A stretch of DNA of 43,346 nucleotides from Halorubrum sp. SD626R. Its GTDB lineage: Archaea; Halobacteriota; Halobacteria; Halobacteriales; Haloferacaceae. The notes beneath the pieces were generated by a model. The model had not been told where the DNA came from. It did not search any database and was given only the letters and a program-made list of their open reading frames with translations. Positions 1 to 8,351 of this stretch are shown here, in pieces (position 1 is the first letter of the stretch; each line of letters starts with the position of its first letter). The stretch lies in assembly GCF_001261915.1 (NCBI RefSeq), contig NZ_CVRT01000074.1, positions 1 to 43,346 of the forward strand, in the 5' to 3' direction. The translations under genes and the position numbers were made by a program.

Positions 1-1
1 G

Positions 2-145
2 GTGGTGGGTGGGGTCGACCCGGAGCAGTGGGTCGGGATTGCTGATAACGACCGGCTTGATTCCATCGCAACCGAGGTCACCGAGCGATTTGATCGTGTA
101 CTGGCAGCTGTTAGAGACGAGTTCGACCCCGCGTCGGAGGCCTGA
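2..145 (+). CDS. C-terminal end of an unidentified protein (5' truncated by window edge)
   Basis: An open frame enters from the left edge and ends at a TGA at 143-145, six bases before the next ATG. The last ~47 residues are acidic and probably helical, ending in DEFDPASEA. The close spacing to the SHOCT gene suggests one transcript. The family cannot be identified from this tail. A short alternative ORF in another frame overlaps it, but the acidic composition favours this frame. Confidence 0.45.
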   Translation: MVGGVDPEQWVGIADNDRLDSIATEVTERFDRVLAAVRDEFDPASEA

Positions 146-151
146 TCGTCG

Positions 152-505
152 ATGGCTTCATCGAATCAACTGGACACAACGACGATACTGCTACTGATCC
201 TCGGAGCGTTCATCCTCCTTCCGTTGCTCATGATGGGGATGGGCTTCGGCGGGATGATGGGATACGGGGGAATGATGGGCCAGTACGGTAGTACCGGCGG
301 CTGGTGGCCCGTTATCGGAATGCTTGTTCCACTCGTCTTCCTCGTTGCGCTTCTTGGCGGGGGCTATCTCCTCTTCAGACGGGTAAGCAAAACACAAACC
401 TCTGACAACCCCGCGATGGAAGAATTACGTCTGGCGTACGCCCGTGGCGATCTCACGGACGAAGAGTTCGAATCCCGCCGAAACAAACTCGAACAATCAG
501 AGTGA
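152..505 (+). CDS. SHOCT-domain small membrane protein
   Basis: This 117-residue protein has two hydrophobic segments: roughly residues 12-30, followed by a Gly/Met-rich stretch (GMMGYGGMMGQYG), and roughly residues 52-75. A C-terminal short helical SHOCT domain follows, with the typical pattern of RLAYARGDLTDEEFESRRNKL. SHOCT domains are found at the ends of many small membrane or oligomerising proteins and have no enzymatic activity of their own. The Met-rich loop and the neighbouring copper-type genes suggest a role in metal handling at the membrane, but this is inference. The ATG at 152 follows the preceding stop by six bases. Confidence 0.8.
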   Translation: MASSNQLDTTTILLLILGAFILLPLLMMGMGFGGMMGYGGMMGQYGSTGGWWPVIGMLVPLVFLVALLGGGYLLFRRVSKTQTSDNPAMEELRLAYARGDLTDEEFESRRNKLEQSE

Positions 506-645
506 CCGTCCGCTAAGGTACACACGCAGTTACTCCTTTCTGCATCTCGTTCTCGGTTCGAAGCTGGTACTGTTCGGACTTCCCTCGTTCTCGATAGTGT
601 CGGACCACAGCGAGAATTATATCCGTATCGATCGTACCATACCGT

Positions 646-1041
646 ATGATTCGAACACTCGTGGGTGTCCTCGGCGCTATCTCAGCACTGTTCCCGGACA
701 AGATCGTCGGGATCTTCGAGAAACTCGCGATTGCGAACCCAAGTGAGGGAACTGTGAGAGAGTGGGTCCGTCCAGCTATCCGGTCGGAGGGCGTTCTGAT
801 AGCTGCGATTTCCCTCCGTAACGGGCGAGCATACGCGTGGCTGATGAATCTTACCGGCCTGTTCGGCGCGATCGTCCTCCTGTTTCCCGATCTGTATCGG
901 AGATTTGCCACCGCGTTCCTGTACGAGCGTCCGGAGTCGATAGAATGGAATGAGCGATTCAATTCGGCCGTTCGGGCTATCGGCACACTATATGTCTTTT
1001 TAGCAGCGAAGACGTACAGGGAGCGCCACAACGAGACCTGA
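646..1041 (+). CDS. Hypothetical integral membrane protein
   Basis: This is a 131-residue protein of unknown function. Hydrophobic stretches near residues 2-15, 50-57 and 66-82 suggest three membrane segments, with a Lys/Arg-rich tail (AKTYRERHNET). A TATA-like AATTATATC lies at about 614-622, some 28 nt before the ATG, which fits a leaderless transcript starting at this codon. Base composition is less GC-rich than the core genes after 2240, as in the rest of this left segment. I do not recognise a named family. Confidence 0.65.
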   Translation: MIRTLVGVLGAISALFPDKIVGIFEKLAIANPSEGTVREWVRPAIRSEGVLIAAISLRNGRAYAWLMNLTGLFGAIVLLFPDLYRRFATAFLYERPESIEWNERFNSAVRAIGTLYVFLAAKTYRERHNET

Positions 1042-1187
1042 ATCTTCCCGCCATCGACGGCTGGCGAATCTGTGGTTTGGTTCGTTGCGCCCGCAGGTGT
1101 TACTTGGATTCTAAAGTTTGACTCCCAAGAGACCAGTATGATCGAAGGGGAAATCCGCTAAAGAGAGGGGACCGTATATATCCCTGT

Positions 1188-1385
1188 ATGACGACGACCA
1201 TCACCGTGGAAGGAATGTCGTGCGGTCACTGTGAGGAGACGATCGAAGAGGCCCTTGAAGAAGTCTCTGGCGTGACTTCCGTGACCGTCGACAGGGAAAG
1301 CGAACAGGCAAGTGTCGAGGGTGAGGCAGAGGTCACGGCCCTTGTGGAGGCTGTCGAAGGCGCAGGGTACACCGCTCACGCCTGA
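1188..1385 (+). CDS. Heavy-metal-associated (HMA) domain chaperone, CopZ-like
   Basis: The 65-residue protein is a complete single HMA ferredoxin-like domain. The metal-binding motif is M10-S-C12-G-H-C15, followed by helix-rich EETIEEALEEVSGV and a typical final strand VEGAGYTAHA. Such proteins bind Cu(I) or a similar soft metal through the two cysteines and pass it to a P-type ATPase. The next gene downstream begins as a His-rich CopB-type ATPase, so the pair looks like the remains of a copper export operon. A TATA-like GTATATATC at about 1170-1178 lies only ~14 nt from the ATG, so either a further upstream promoter or a later Met (residue 10, implausible because it is in the motif) would be needed. 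Confidence 0.88.
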   Translation: MTTTITVEGMSCGHCEETIEEALEEVSGVTSVTVDRESEQASVEGEAEVTALVEAVEGAGYTAHA

Positions 1386-1532
1386 GTATAGGAATTAGCG
1401 GATAGCACGGACCGCTTCGAGACGACGGTCTATAGTTGTCTTTGGAGTTTGCCTACGATGGTCCTGCTGTACGGTTTCAGGGGGCGAAGATTCAGGAAGC
1501 CAGCGAATCCACCTCTAAAGAGCATATGACCT

Positions 1533-2417
1533 ATGGACGACCACAAAGATACAACTGAGAATTCCCCGGGAGGAGAAGACCAGCAGGACACCAGCAGTCA
1601 CCAGCACGAACACGCCGGCCACGAAGGCGAAGGACACGGCCACAGTTCCCACGAGGGACACGGTGAGGGACATGGCGGGATGCACGAAGGCCACGAGCAA
1701 ATGTTCCGGCGGCGCTTCTTCGTTTCGACACTCCTGTCGATTCCCGTCCTCCTGTACAGCGAAATGCTCCAAGAGTGGCTCGGGTTCTCCGTCCCCACGT
1801 TCCCGGGGAGCGAGTGGATCAACCCCATCTTCGCGGTCATTGTCTTCGCCTACGGTGGGATTCCGTTCCTCCAGATGGCGGTCCCGGAACTGAAAGACCG
1901 GGCACCGGGGATGATGACGCTCATCTCGATGGCCATCTCGGTCGCGTTCATCTACAGTCTCGCGAGCGTGGTCTTCCCCACGCAGTCGGCGTTCTTCTGG
2001 GAGCTCGTCACGCTGATCGACATCATGCTGCTGGGGCACTGGATCGAGATGCGGTCGGTGCGGCGGGCTTCGAGCGCCGTCGACGAGTTGGCGAAACTGA
2101 TGCCGGACACGGCGGAACGACTCACCGATGACGGCGAGACCGAAGAGGTCCCTGTCAGTGAACTCTCCGAGGGCGACCTCGTGCTCGTCCGGCCGGGCGC
2201 GAGCGTGCCCGGCGACGTCGTCGTCGAGGAGGGCGCGATGATCGGTGCCGGCGCGGTCGTCCTGCCGGGCGTCACGGTCGGCGAGGGCGCGCGCGTCGCC
2301 GCCAACTCGCTCGTCGCCGACGACGTGCCGCCGGAGACGACGGTCGCGGGCGTGCCGGCCGGGGTCGTCTCGCGGGCCGGCGACGAGGTCAGCGAGGAGG
2401 CGGACGGGGGCGACTGA
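1533..2417 (+). pseudogene. Chimeric ORF: N-terminal CopB-type P-type ATPase joined in frame to C-terminal hexapeptide acyltransferase
   Basis: Residues 1-55 are His/Gly/Glu-rich, as in CopB-type heavy-metal ATPases. Residues ~60-180 contain four hydrophobic segments including the characteristic [13 protein letters not shown] and [15 protein letters not shown]. Residues ~185-230 are the start of the actuator domain ([18 protein letters not shown]). From about residue 231 (near 2212-2240) the protein becomes a left-handed beta-helix acyltransferase tail: [17 protein letters not shown], then [20 protein letters not shown]. The ATPase lacks its TGES, membrane CPH/CPC and DKTGT motifs, and the acyltransferase lacks its N-terminal part, so neither activity is expected. 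The join lies in a shared VVEEG-like stretch. It also marks a shift from moderate to very high GC. The possible causes are illegitimate recombination, a deletion, or an assembly join. Confidence 0.85.
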
Positions 2418-2425
2418 CCCGTCGG

Positions 2426-2761
2426 TTACGCCGCGTCGTCCGCGTCGTCGGCCGGTTCCCCGCCGTCGCTCTCGGCGGAGGCGGCGTCGTCGGTCGCGTT
2501 CACGTCAGCGCCCTCGGCCTCGGTGATGTGCGCCTCGGTGCTGACGCTCTCTAAGTCGACGCCGACCTCGCGCGCGACCGCGTCGAGGACGGCGCGCTGC
2601 TCGGCCATCTCGTTTTCCAACTGCTGGACGCGCTCCGAAGTGTCGAGCACGGTCGTCTGCGTCTCTTCGACCTCGCTGCGGAGCTCGTTGATCTTCTGGT
2701 ACGTGCGCTCGGCCTTGTCGGCGAGCGTCTGGATCTTCTTCGCCGTGTCCCCGAATCCCAT
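2426..2761 (-). CDS. Small coiled-coil protein, DUF5798-like
   Basis: The 111-residue protein begins MGFGDTAKKIQTLADKAERTY. It continues as a heptad-patterned helix to about residue 70 (NELRSEVEETQTTVLDTSERVQQLENEM). It ends in an acidic, disordered tail rich in Asp, Glu and Ala. This resembles a haloarchaeal family I recall as DUF5798; the number is from memory and unverified. The role is unknown, and the helix suggests oligomerisation. It is convergent with the chimeric ORF on its left and divergent from surE on its right. Confidence 0.75.
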   Translation of the reverse strand: MGFGDTAKKIQTLADKAERTYQKINELRSEVEETQTTVLDTSERVQQLENEMAEQRAVLDAVAREVGVDLESVSTEAHITEAEGADVNATDDAASAESDGGEPADDADDAA

Positions 2762-2890
2762 GTCGAGGCGTGGGGGCCCGGGACACGTGGGCTTTTCCGT
2801 TCGACGCGGGCGGCTCGGCCGTCGCCCAAGGCGCCGCCGAACGCGGCCGCGCGACGGTGGGCTTTTGTCCGAACCGCCCGACGTAGCGGT

Positions 2891-3751
2891 ATGAGCGTCG
2901 AGCGGATCCTGTTGACGAACGACGACGGCGTCGACGCGGCCGGGCTCCGCGGCCTGTACGACGCGCTCGCGGCCGACTACGACGTGGTGACCGTCGCGCC
3001 AACGGGCGATCGCTCCTCGATCGGCCGCGCCATCTCCGCCGACGTCGAGGTCGCGGACCACGAACTCGGCTACGCCGTCGACGGGACACCGGTCGACTGC
3101 GTCGTCGCGGGCCTCGACGAGCTCGTTCCCGACGCGGACCTCGTGGTCGCCGGCTGCAACGAGGGCGCCAACCTCGGCGCGTACACCCTCGGGCGGTCCG
3201 GGACCGTCTCGGCGGTCGTCGAGGGGGCCTTCTTCGGCGTCCCCGGGATCGCGGCGTCGATGTACGTGCCCGGCGGCGACGACTGGTGGAAGCGGGAGCT
3301 GCCGCCCGAGTCGTTCGCGCACGCCGTCCGCGCCACGCGGTTCCTCGTCGACGAGGCCCCGGCGGCCGGCGCCTTCGAGCGCGCCGACTACCTCAACGTC
3401 AACGCGCCGATGGCGGAACCCGCCGAAGGCGACGGGGGAGGGGCGGCGGCCGCGGACGGCTCCGGGCCGAGCGACGCCGCGGTCGACCCCGCGCCGATGC
3501 GCGTCACCGCGCCCTCGGAGTGGTACGGGATGGAGGCGACGCGAGGCGAGGACGGCGGCGTCGCCATCTCCGACCCGATCTGGGGGCGGATGACGCCCGC
3601 GGACGTGCCGGACCCGGTCGGCACCGACCGCCGCGCCGTCGTCGACGGCGAGGTGTCGGTCTCGCCGCTGTCGGTGCCTCACGCCGCCGAGTCGGACGCG
3701 GGGCTCGACGAACTCGCGAGCCGGTACGGGTCCAGTAAAACTGAGGAGTGA
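2891..3751 (+). CDS. surE: 5'/3'-nucleotidase SurE
   Basis: SurE hydrolyses nucleoside monophosphates with a divalent metal in the cytoplasm. The family motifs are present: N10-D-D-G near the N-terminus (metal-binding acidic pair), GDRSSIGRAIS, GTPVDCV, and the glycine-rich GCNEGANLGAYTLGRSGTVSA. The 286-residue length is slightly above the usual ~250. The excess comes from a low-complexity Gly/Ala insertion near residues 178-200 (EGDGGGAAAADGSGPSDAA), which looks like a surface loop and lies away from the active site. The ATG at 2891 starts directly at the conserved beta strand (RILLTNDDG). The gene stands alone between convergent and divergent neighbours. Confidence 0.93.
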   Translation: MSVERILLTNDDGVDAAGLRGLYDALAADYDVVTVAPTGDRSSIGRAISADVEVADHELGYAVDGTPVDCVVAGLDELVPDADLVVAGCNEGANLGAYTLGRSGTVSAVVEGAFFGVPGIAASMYVPGGDDWWKRELPPESFAHAVRATRFLVDEAPAAGAFERADYLNVNAPMAEPAEGDGGGAAAADGSGPSDAAVDPAPMRVTAPSEWYGMEATRGEDGGVAISDPIWGRMTPADVPDPVGTDRRAVVDGEVSVSPLSVPHAAESDAGLDELASRYGSSKTEE

Positions 3752-3763
3752 CCCGGGCGCCGA

Positions 3764-4429
3764 CTACGACTCGTCGGCGCTGACGGTGACTTTCGCCTCG
3801 CTGACGACGCGGTCACCCATCTCGTAGCCGGGCTCGTACACCTCGTGGACGGTCCCCTCGGGCCGGTCGCTCTCGACGCGGAGCATCACCTGGTGGCGGG
3901 ACGGGTCGACCTCGTCGCCCGGGTCGGGGTCGATCGGCTCGACCCCCTCCTCGGCGAGCACCTCGTCGAACTTCTCCAGCGTCGACTCGACGCCGGGGCG
4001 GAGGTCGCTCCCCTCTTCCTGGTCGAGCGCGCGCAAGAGGTCGTTGCGAACGGGGGCGATGCGCTCGACGAGCCCCTCGGAGGCGCGCTCGCGGATCTCC
4101 TCCTGCTTGCGCTTGGCGCGCTGCTTGTAGTTGCTGAAGTCCGCCTTCACGCGGGCGAGCTTGCTCGTCAGCTCCTCGACCTCCTCTTCGCTCTCCAACA
4201 GCTCCTCGCGCGTCTCCGCGAGCTCGGCCTCTAGCGCCGCGACCTCGCGCGCGAGCGCCTCGTCGTGCTCGGCGACCGCGGCGGCCAGCGCCTCGCGGCC
4301 CTCGCCTCTCCGGGCGTCGCCGTTCGCCTCCTCGGCTGTCGCCTCCGCCGTGCCGTTCGCGCTCGCCGCGTCGCCCGCGGCCTCGTCGGGGGACTCGACC
4401 TCGACGTCGACGGCGTCGTCGTCGCTCAT
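3764..4429 (-). CDS. grpE: Nucleotide exchange factor GrpE
   Basis: GrpE releases ADP from the DnaK/Hsp70 chaperone. The 221-residue protein has an acidic, disordered first ~45 residues. A long coiled coil follows at about 45-110 (EVEELTSKLARVKADFSNYKQRAKR, with the typical DFxNYKxRAxR helix). After it come a four-helix region (VERIAPVRNDLLRALD) and the beta domain with GDEVDPSRHQVMLRVES and the conserved EVYEPGYEMGDRVVSEAKVTVS end. The start ATG at 4429 gives the expected acidic haloarchaeal N-terminus. In many haloarchaea grpE sits beside dnaK, but dnaK is not in this window, and the gene ends 12 nt from surE in convergent orientation. Confidence 0.95.
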   Translation of the reverse strand: MSDDDAVDVEVESPDEAAGDAASANGTAEATAEEANGDARRGEGREALAAAVAEHDEALAREVAALEAELAETREELLESEEEVEELTSKLARVKADFSNYKQRAKRKQEEIRERASEGLVERIAPVRNDLLRALDQEEGSDLRPGVESTLEKFDEVLAEEGVEPIDPDPGDEVDPSRHQVMLRVESDRPEGTVHEVYEPGYEMGDRVVSEAKVTVSADES

Positions 4430-4567
4430 ACCCGATCGGAGTCGGTCGGCGGGCATAAGCGTTGCAGAACGCGGCCGCGAACGGGGGCGCGGACCGGGTC
4501 GCTCGCGCTCTCGGCGTCGCGCGGCCCCGGCCGGATTTATGAGGGCGGCCGCCCATCCGCGATCCGC

Positions 4568-5503
4568 ATGCCAGTCCGACCCTCGACGTTCTCGATCGCC
4601 GCCCGCGACCCGGCGTCCGACGCGGTCGGCGTCGCGGTCCAGTCGAAGTTCGTCGGCGTCGGCGCGCTCGTTCCGTTCGTCAGCGCCGACGCCGGCGCGG
4701 TCGCCACGCAGAGCTTCGCGAACGTCGCCTACGGTCCCGACGGGCTCGACCGCCTCCGCGAGGGGCGCGACGCCGCCGACGTGATCGACGCGCTCACGAG
4801 CGCCGACGACGAGGCGCCCTCTAGACAGGTCGGGATCGTCGGCCTCGACGGCGAGCCCGCCGCGTTCACGGGCGGAGATTGCCACGACTACGCGGGCGAC
4901 CTGCAGGGCGACCACTACACCGTCCAGGGGAACATCCTGGAGAACGAAGCGACCCTGACCGCGATGGCGGAGGCGTTCGAGGAGACCGACGACGGACTCC
5001 CGGAGCGCATGATCGCCGCGCTCCACGCCGGCAACGAAGCGGGCGGCGACAGGCGGGGCGAGCAGTCGGCCGCCCTGTACGTCGCCAAGCCCGAGGGCGG
5101 CTACGGCGGCCGCAACGACCGGTGGATCGACGTGCGCGTCGACGACCACGACAGCCCGATCAACGAGCTGGAGCGCGTGTTCAGGCTGTACGACGTGACC
5201 CTCTTGGAGCGCGAGGCGCCCGACGAGACCCGGGAGCTGACCGACGACGCGGCCGCCGAGGTGGCGACGGCGCTCGCCGACCTCGGCTTCCTCGACGAGG
5301 GCGACGCGACCGGCGTCGACGCCTTCGGCGAGCCCCAGCGCGAGGCGCTGGAGACGTTCCGCGGGATGAACAACTTCGAGAACCACCCCCTCCCGGTGCT
5401 GGAGGACGCGATCGCCCGGGGCTGGACCAACGCCGAAGGCGAGGGCGAGGACCGCCTCGTCGACGCCGTCTGGCACGGGATCTCGCGGCTCGACCGAGTT
5501 TGA
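4568..5503 (+). CDS. DUF1028 domain protein (Ntn-hydrolase-like fold) with C-terminal peptidoglycan-binding-like domain
   Basis: Residues 1-220 match DUF1028. The start is TFSIAARDPASDAVGVAVQSKFVGVGALVPF, followed by AGAVATQSFANVAYGPDGL, the GDCHDYAG motif, QGNILENEATLTAMAEAFE and the YGGRNDRWIDVRVDDH block. The remaining ~80 residues (VATALADLGFLDEG through LETFRGMNNFENH) resemble the PG_binding_2-type domain that often follows DUF1028. The family is predicted to be a self-processing or amidohydrolase-like protein, but its substrate is unknown. The ATG at 4568 was chosen because the family begins MxxTFSIAARD. The longer open frame upstream overlaps grpE antisense. Confidence 0.85.
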   Translation: MPVRPSTFSIAARDPASDAVGVAVQSKFVGVGALVPFVSADAGAVATQSFANVAYGPDGLDRLREGRDAADVIDALTSADDEAPSRQVGIVGLDGEPAAFTGGDCHDYAGDLQGDHYTVQGNILENEATLTAMAEAFEETDDGLPERMIAALHAGNEAGGDRRGEQSAALYVAKPEGGYGGRNDRWIDVRVDDHDSPINELERVFRLYDVTLLEREAPDETRELTDDAAAEVATALADLGFLDEGDATGVDAFGEPQREALETFRGMNNFENHPLPVLEDAIARGWTNAEGEGEDRLVDAVWHGISRLDRV

Positions 5504-5544
5504 AACGGAGCGGCGGCCGGTGTCGCCGCCGACCCGCGGGAGTA

Positions 5545-5553
5545 TTTAAATAT
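5545..5553 (+). promoter_or_regulatory. TATA box of menD
   Basis: TTTAAATAT lies inside a short AT-rich island, centred about 25 nt before the ATG at 5573. That spacing predicts a leaderless transcript beginning at or next to the start codon. It supports 5573 over the GTG two codons upstream. Confidence 0.7.
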
Positions 5554-5572
5554 CGACCCCCAAGCGGTGGCA

Positions 5573-7480
5573 ATGACCGCGCCGAACCGGAACGCGCTGT
5601 GGGGGCGAGCGCTCGTGGACGAGCTCGTCGCCGCGGGCGTCGACAGCGTCGTCGTCTCGCCGGGCAGCCGCTCCACGCCCCTGACGATGGCCGCCGCCCG
5701 GCACGACGACCTCCGCGTCTTCTCCCAGTTGGACGAGCGATCCGCCGCCTACTTCGCGCTCGGCCGCGCCCGGCGGACCGGGAGCGTCACGCCGCTGATC
5801 TGCACCTCCGGCACCGCCGCCGCCAACTACCACCCGGCCGTGATGGAGGCGAGCGAGGGCCGCGTCCCCCTCCTCGCGCTCACCGCCGATCGCCCGCCGG
5901 AGCTCCGCGACTCGGGAGCCAATCAGACCGCCGACCAGGAGAAGCTGTACGGCGACGCCGTCCGGTTTTATAAGGACCTCCCCGAACCGGCGCCGAACGA
6001 CCGCGCGCTCCGGTCGCTGCGAACCACCGTGAGCCGAGCGGTCGCGACCGCCGAGGGAGCCGACCCCGGCCCGGTCCACCTCAACGTCCCGTTCGAGAAG
6101 CCGCTGGAGCCGACCCGGGTGCCGGGCGACGTGCCCGCCGACCTCGACCCGATCGCCGAGGCCGGCCGCGACGGCCCCTACGTCGACGTGACGCCGGGGT
6201 CGCCCGAGCCGGGCGACGACGAGCTCCGAAAGCTCGCGAACGAGCTGGGGGCGACCGACCGCGGGCTGATCGTCGCCGGACCCGCGGACCCGCCCGGGAT
6301 CGACGCCGAGTCGGTGACGGCGCTGTCGCACGCGACCGGCTTCCCGGTCGTCGCCGACCCGCTCTCGAACGTCCGGTACGGCGGCCACACCCGCGTCGCG
6401 CCCGTGATCGGCGCGTACGACGCGTACCTCTCGGCGGACGTCGCCGGTGAGGGTGGCGGCGGTGAGGGCGGGAGCGACGGCGGCGAGGGCGCCGACCCCG
6501 CGACCGGGTGGACCGACCCCGAGGTCGTCCTCCGGCTCGGCGCGTCGCCAACCTCGAAGAACCTCCGGAAGTACCTCGCCGCGACCGGGGCCGACCAGTA
6601 TCAGGTCGACCCCGCGGGGCGCTGGCGCGAGGCCGAGTTCGCCGCGACCGACCTCGTCGTCGCCGAGCCGAGCCGGCTCTGCGCCCGTCTCTCCCGGCTC
6701 GTCGGCGGGGGCGGCGGCGACCCGGACTGGCGCGCGCAGTGGGAGGAGGCCGACCGCGTCGCGCGCGGGATCCACGGTCGGGAGCGGAAGGCGACCGGGA
6801 GCGAGGCCGGAGACGACCTCCCGACTCCCGACGATCCGGTCGGCTTCCACGAGGGCGACGCGCTCCGCGCCGTCGCCGACGCGCTCCCGGACCCGGCGAC
6901 GCTGTTCGTCTCCAACTCGATGCCCGTCCGCGACCTCGACCGGTTCGTCGGTCCGACGACGACGAGTCTCACCGCCCTGGGCAACCGCGGCGTCTCGGGC
7001 ATCGACGGGATCGTCTCCAGCGCGCTCGGCGCGGGCTCGGCGACGACGGACGACCTCACGCTCGTCGTCGGCGACCTCGCGCTGTACCACGACGCGAACG
7101 GCCTGCTCGCGATCGACCGGTGCGACGTCGACGCGACGGTCGTGCTGATCAACAACGACGGCGGCGGGATCTTCCACGCGCTCCCGATCGAGTCGTTCGA
7201 GCCGGAGTTCACGGAGTCGTTCAAGACGCCTCACGGCGTCGAGTTCGAGCCGCTGGCCGACCTCCACGGGCTGGCGTACGCGCGGATCGACGCGCGGTCC
7301 GAGGCTGACGAGGACCCGTCCGACGTCGCCGCGGAGCTCGAATCGGCGTGCGAGAGGGCGCGCGACGCCGACGGCTCCCACCTGATCGAGGTGCAGACCG
7401 ACGCCGAGTCGAGCCACCGGACGCGCGAGCGACTCGCTGGGGCGGTCGAGGCGGCGGTCCACGGCGGCGGCCCGGACTGA
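5573..7480 (+). CDS. menD: 2-succinyl-5-enolpyruvyl-6-hydroxy-3-cyclohexene-1-carboxylate synthase (MenD)
   Basis: MenD is the thiamine-diphosphate enzyme that joins isochorismate and 2-oxoglutarate in menaquinone biosynthesis. The N-terminal Pyr domain carries SPGSRSTPL (residues 29-37) and the family block ICTSGTAAANYHPAVMEASEGRVPLLALTADRP (split here across two motifs) with RDSGANQT. The C-terminal PP domain has the ThDP/Mg motif G500-D501 followed 26 residues later by N527-N528 (INNDGGGIFHALP). The length of 635 residues is slightly above the usual ~560-590. Two Gly/Asp-rich insertions account for this, one near residue 290 (GEGGGGEGGSDGGEG). No other men gene is in the window. The gene has its own TATA element. 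Confidence 0.96.
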   Translation: MTAPNRNALWGRALVDELVAAGVDSVVVSPGSRSTPLTMAAARHDDLRVFSQLDERSAAYFALGRARRTGSVTPLICTSGTAAANYHPAVMEASEGRVPLLALTADRPPELRDSGANQTADQEKLYGDAVRFYKDLPEPAPNDRALRSLRTTVSRAVATAEGADPGPVHLNVPFEKPLEPTRVPGDVPADLDPIAEAGRDGPYVDVTPGSPEPGDDELRKLANELGATDRGLIVAGPADPPGIDAESVTALSHATGFPVVADPLSNVRYGGHTRVAPVIGAYDAYLSADVAGEGGGGEGGSDGGEGADPATGWTDPEVVLRLGASPTSKNLRKYLAATGADQYQVDPAGRWREAEFAATDLVVAEPSRLCARLSRLVGGGGGDPDWRAQWEEADRVARGIHGRERKATGSEAGDDLPTPDDPVGFHEGDALRAVADALPDPATLFVSNSMPVRDLDRFVGPTTTSLTALGNRGVSGIDGIVSSALGAGSATTDDLTLVVGDLALYHDANGLLAIDRCDVDATVVLINNDGGGIFHALPIESFEPEFTESFKTPHGVEFEPLADLHGLAYARIDARSEADEDPSDVAAELESACERARDADGSHLIEVQTDAESSHRTRERLAGAVEAAVHGGGPD

Positions 7481-7598
7481 GTTCGCTCCCGAGCGCGGCG
7501 CGATCGACCGGTGCGACGTCGACGCGGCAGTCGCGATCGCACCCGTCTCGGACCGCTCCGACGACGCGCATAAGTCGCGGCTCCCCCTACTGGAACGC

Positions 7599-8351
7599 GT
7601 GCAGGTCGTCGGCTACGAATCGGGCGAGGGGCTCTACGTCGCCAGCGGCGGCGCGGTCGAGTTCGTGGAGGCGGACGCGGGAACCGAGCTCGCCCACGGC
7701 CTCGGCGACCGCCGTTGCGCGGGAACCGTCCACGACGGCGAGCACGTCGCCTGCGACGCCCCGGAGGCCCCCTACTGCGACGCCCACGGGGGCGTCTGGG
7801 TGTGCGCGCGGTGCACGGGGACGTGCCTGAAAGACGAGATGGACTGCCACGAGGAGCACGCGCTGTACCTCGCCGCGTTCGCTCCCGACGTGCTGAAGGT
7901 CGGCGTGACGCGGCTGTGGCGGCTGGAGACGCGGCTCCGCGAGCAGGGGGCGGACCGGGCCGCCCACGTCCGAACGTTTCCGGACGGGCGAGTCGCCCGA
8001 CAGGTGGAGGCCAAGCTGGCGGAGGGCGACGACCTCGTCGACCGGGTGCGGGTGCCGACGAAGCTCGCCGGGTTCGGCCGCGCGGTCGACGAGTCGGCGT
8101 GGGAGGCCCTCCTCGACCGGTTCGATCCGATCGAGCGCTTCGACTTCGACTACGGGCTCGCCCTCGACGAGCGCCCGGTCGCCGAGACGATGGCGGCCGG
8201 TACGGTGCGCGGCTGGAAGGGCCGCGTGCTCGTGCTCGACCGCGGCGGCTCGACGTACGCGGTCGACGCCCGCGAGCTGGTCGGCCGCGAGCTGGCCGAC
8301 GAGGTGCCGGACCGCGAACTGCAGTCGAGCCTAGGGGCGTTCGGCGAGTGA
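7599..8351 (+). CDS. DUF2797 family protein with Cys-rich zinc-ribbon-like segment
   Basis: The 250-residue protein has a Cys/His cluster in its first third: CAGTVHDGEHVACDAPEAPYC, then CDAHGGVWVCARC, then CTGTCLKDEMDCHEEH. The core DUF2797 block follows (LAAFAPDVLKVGVTRLWRLETRLREQGAD). DUF2797 proteins are uncharacterised, and the Cys pairs imply zinc binding and perhaps a nucleic-acid role (inference). The start is a GTG at 7599, the first start after a stop in a leader containing a TATA-like CATAAG. The stop overlaps the start of the next gene by four bases (GTGA), indicating translational coupling. Confidence 0.85.
   Translation: MQVVGYESGEGLYVASGGAVEFVEADAGTELAHGLGDRRCAGTVHDGEHVACDAPEAPYCDAHGGVWVCARCTGTCLKDEMDCHEEHALYLAAFAPDVLKVGVTRLWRLETRLREQGADRAAHVRTFPDGRVARQVEAKLAEGDDLVDRVRVPTKLAGFGRAVDESAWEALLDRFDPIERFDFDYGLALDERPVAETMAAGTVRGWKGRVLVLDRGGSTYAVDARELVGRELADEVPDRELQSSLGAFGE

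Noticed and set aside
463..480. GTTCGAATCCC resembling a tRNA T-arm
   Set aside because: It lies within the SHOCT coding sequence, with no acceptor stem or anticodon arm around it.
5546..7462. A 638-codon minus-strand open frame antisense to menD
   Set aside because: It is a high-GC mirror frame with Arg/Asp/Val-rich low-complexity translation and no motifs, while the plus strand encodes a clear MenD.
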